From positions 1 to 7,258 of the forward strand of contig JAZNNI010000011.1 of NCBI GenBank assembly GCA_045580145.1: 7,258 bases of DNA. Direction: 5' to 3'. Made by a program: the position numbers and the translations under genes. Of this stretch, positions 6,509 through 7,258 are shown one piece after another; position 1 is the stretch's first letter, and each line of letters starts with the position of its first letter. The stretch comes from UBA1738 sp045580145. Lineage in GTDB: Bacteria; Bacillota; Clostridia; UBA1381. Under the pieces are notes generated by a model. It saw only the letters and a program-made list of their open reading frames with translations, ran no database searches and was not told the DNA's origin.

Positions 6509-6988
6509 ATGATAAAGCATCCATTTCCGCCTTTATATAATAAAGATTCTAAGATTTTGATTTTGGGTAGTTTCCCATCAGTGAAGTCTCGTGAGCAAAT
6601 GTTCTTTTATGGACACCCACAAAATCGCTTTTGGAATGTGATTTCTACTGTGTTCGAATGCGATATGCCTGAGACTGTTGAAGAAAAGAAACAGTTTTTA
6701 CTTGAAAACGGCATTGCTCTTTGGGACGTTATTGCTTCATGCGAGATAACGGGAAGCTCGGATAGCTCCATTAAAAACGTAAAAGTGAATGACCTTTCAA
6801 AAATTTTGAAGGAAGCGGATATCAGGCAGATTTTTGTTAACGGAAGAACTGCAGAAAAATACTTTAAAAAGTATATAAAAGCTCAAATAAACACGGATGC
6901 AATATGTCTGCCGTCAACGTCTCCTGCAAATGCTGCCTGGTCTGTGAAGCGACTTGTTGAAAAATGGAGCGTGCTTAAAAGCATTTAA
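6509..6988 (+). CDS. DNA glycosylase of the uracil-DNA glycosylase superfamily, hypoxanthine-DNA glycosylase type
   Basis: The 159-residue protein looks like the hypoxanthine-DNA glycosylase (HDG, family 6) branch of the uracil-DNA glycosylase superfamily. These enzymes remove deaminated bases such as hypoxanthine from DNA to start base excision repair. Visible motifs are ILILGSFPS (16-24) and FYGHPQNRFWNVI (33-45), with Asn39 in the position of the catalytic Asn of the family. GIALWDVI (68-75), TGSSDSSIKN (81-90) and the second motif LPSTSPANA (134-142) follow. Length is normal. A GTG in frame at 6500 would add three residues, but it lies inside the ribosome binding site GAGGTGAT (6497-6504), a long match to the 16S tail. 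The ATG at 6509, 8 nt after GAGG, is therefore the start. It lies 78 nt downstream of the LtaS-like gene with no clear promoter of its own. Real substrate preference cannot be read from sequence. Confidence 0.88.
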   Translation: MIKHPFPPLYNKDSKILILGSFPSVKSREQMFFYGHPQNRFWNVISTVFECDMPETVEEKKQFLLENGIALWDVIASCEITGSSDSSIKNVKVNDLSKILKEADIRQIFVNGRTAEKYFKKYIKAQINTDAICLPSTSPANAAWSVKRLVEKWSVLKSI

Positions 6989-7001
6989 AGGCAATAGATA
7001 A

Positions 7002-7030
7002 AAGGATGAAAAACAATAGTTTTTAGCCTT
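7002..7030 (+). terminator. Possible weak terminator after the DNA glycosylase gene
   Basis: AAAAAC (7009-7014) pairs with GTTTTT (7019-7024) around an AATA loop, and AAGG (7002-7005) can close it with CCTT (7027-7030) across a small internal loop. A competing pairing joins AAGGC (6988-6992) to GCCTT (7026-7030). The hairpin is mainly A-T pairs and no T run follows, so this is a weak candidate. Confidence 0.3.
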
Positions 7031-7039
7031 GACTTGACA

Positions 7040-7250
7040 AAATCATATGCGGTCTGCGACCGTAATGAATTGCCTTCGGCATGAATTGAAATCTTCGATT
7101 TCATGAATAGAGCCTTACGGCTCATGAATTGCACTAAAGTGCATTATAAAGGCAATTCAATTCATGGAGCGAAACGAGAATTCATGGATTAAATCCAATT
7201 CATGACAACAAGGTTGTCAATTCATTTTAAATCTTGGCATCTAAATCATA
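7040..7250. repeat. 8-bp direct repeat AAATCATA flanking the hairpin array
   Basis: AAATCATA occurs at 7040-7047, immediately before the first hairpin, and again at 7243-7250, 17 bp after the last heptamer. If it is a target duplication, the inserted element would be 7048-7242, about 195 bp. No matching terminal inverted repeats are seen inside these ends, and an A/T-rich 8-mer can recur by chance, so this is only a candidate boundary. Confidence 0.3.
7048..7225. repeat. Array of eight mini-hairpins spaced by an ATGAATT / AATTCAT heptamer
   Basis: Eight short hairpins alternate with eight heptamers. Hairpins: 7048-7064 (CGGTC-TGC-GACCG core), 7072-7080 (GCC-TTC-GGC), 7088-7102 (GAAATC-TTC-GATTTC), 7110-7123 (GAGCC-TTAC-GGCTC), 7131-7142 (GCAC-TAAA-GTGC), 7166-7178 (degenerate, CG-AAA-CG only), 7186-7196 (GGAT-TAA-ATCC) and 7204-7218 (GACAAC-AAG-GTTGTC). 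Heptamers: ATGAATT at 7065, 7081 and 7124, ATGAATA at 7103, and AATTCAT at 7159, 7179, 7197 and 7219. The middle (7143-7158) holds ATTATAAAGGC and a partial AATTC. The stems differ in sequence while pairing is kept, and the heptamers are nearly invariant. Spacing is irregular (16-22 bp within each half), which excludes a CRISPR and argues against coding. I know no named family that fits. It may be a MITE-like palindromic element or an RNA-structured 3' region of the glycosylase transcript. Confidence 0.85.
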
Positions 7251-7258
7251 CAGTCTTT

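Noticed and set aside
7034..7062. TTGACA at 7034-7039 as a promoter leading into the array
   Set aside because: No -10-like hexamer occurs at 16-18 nt; that position falls in the GC-rich first hairpin.
7048..7225. CRISPR array
   Set aside because: The repeated unit is only 7 bp, the intervening segments are self-complementary hairpins of 9-17 nt, orientation switches in the middle and no cas gene is near.

Overview
The base composition, strong AGGAGG-type ribosome binding sites, extended -10 promoters and protein families point to a low-to-moderate GC Firmicute of class Clostridia. Pyruvate,phosphate dikinase, a five-helix LtaS-like sulfatase and a hypoxanthine-type DNA glycosylase all fit a gut or anaerobic clostridium. 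The repeat array at the right end reminds me of Oscillospiraceae/Ruminococcaceae genomes, but the family-level placement is only an impression. Every gene is on the + strand.

Layout. Bases 3-1430 hold the C-terminal 475 residues of pyruvate,phosphate dikinase (ppdK), cut by the window edge and closed by a strong terminator. Bases 1589-2481 hold an AT-rich lipoprotein gene of unknown function with its own promoter. Bases 2497-4354 are a compact translation unit: a consensus promoter, a structured leader of about 120 nt, rpsB (ribosomal protein S2), tsf (EF-Ts) and a terminator. Bases 4364-6430 are a separate unit: promoter, leader of about 108 nt with a 14-bp palindrome and a hairpin, then a polyglycerol-phosphate (lipoteichoic acid) synthase-like membrane enzyme with all recognisable catalytic residues. 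Bases 6509-6988 encode a small DNA glycosylase of the uracil-DNA glycosylase superfamily (hypoxanthine-DNA glycosylase type).

Bases 7048-7225 contain the most unusual object in the window: an array of eight short hairpins of different sequence separated by a conserved heptamer. The heptamer reads ATGAATT four times (the third copy is ATGAATA), then AATTCAT, its reverse complement, four times. The array is therefore two runs facing each other, and any heptamer of the left half can pair with any of the right half. It is not a CRISPR array, shows no coding sense and belongs to no element family I can name.

The genes are mostly separate housekeeping units rather than one pathway: central carbon metabolism, translation, cell envelope and DNA repair. 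The regulatory content is rich: three good sigma-A-type promoters, two strong terminators, two structured leaders and the repeat array.
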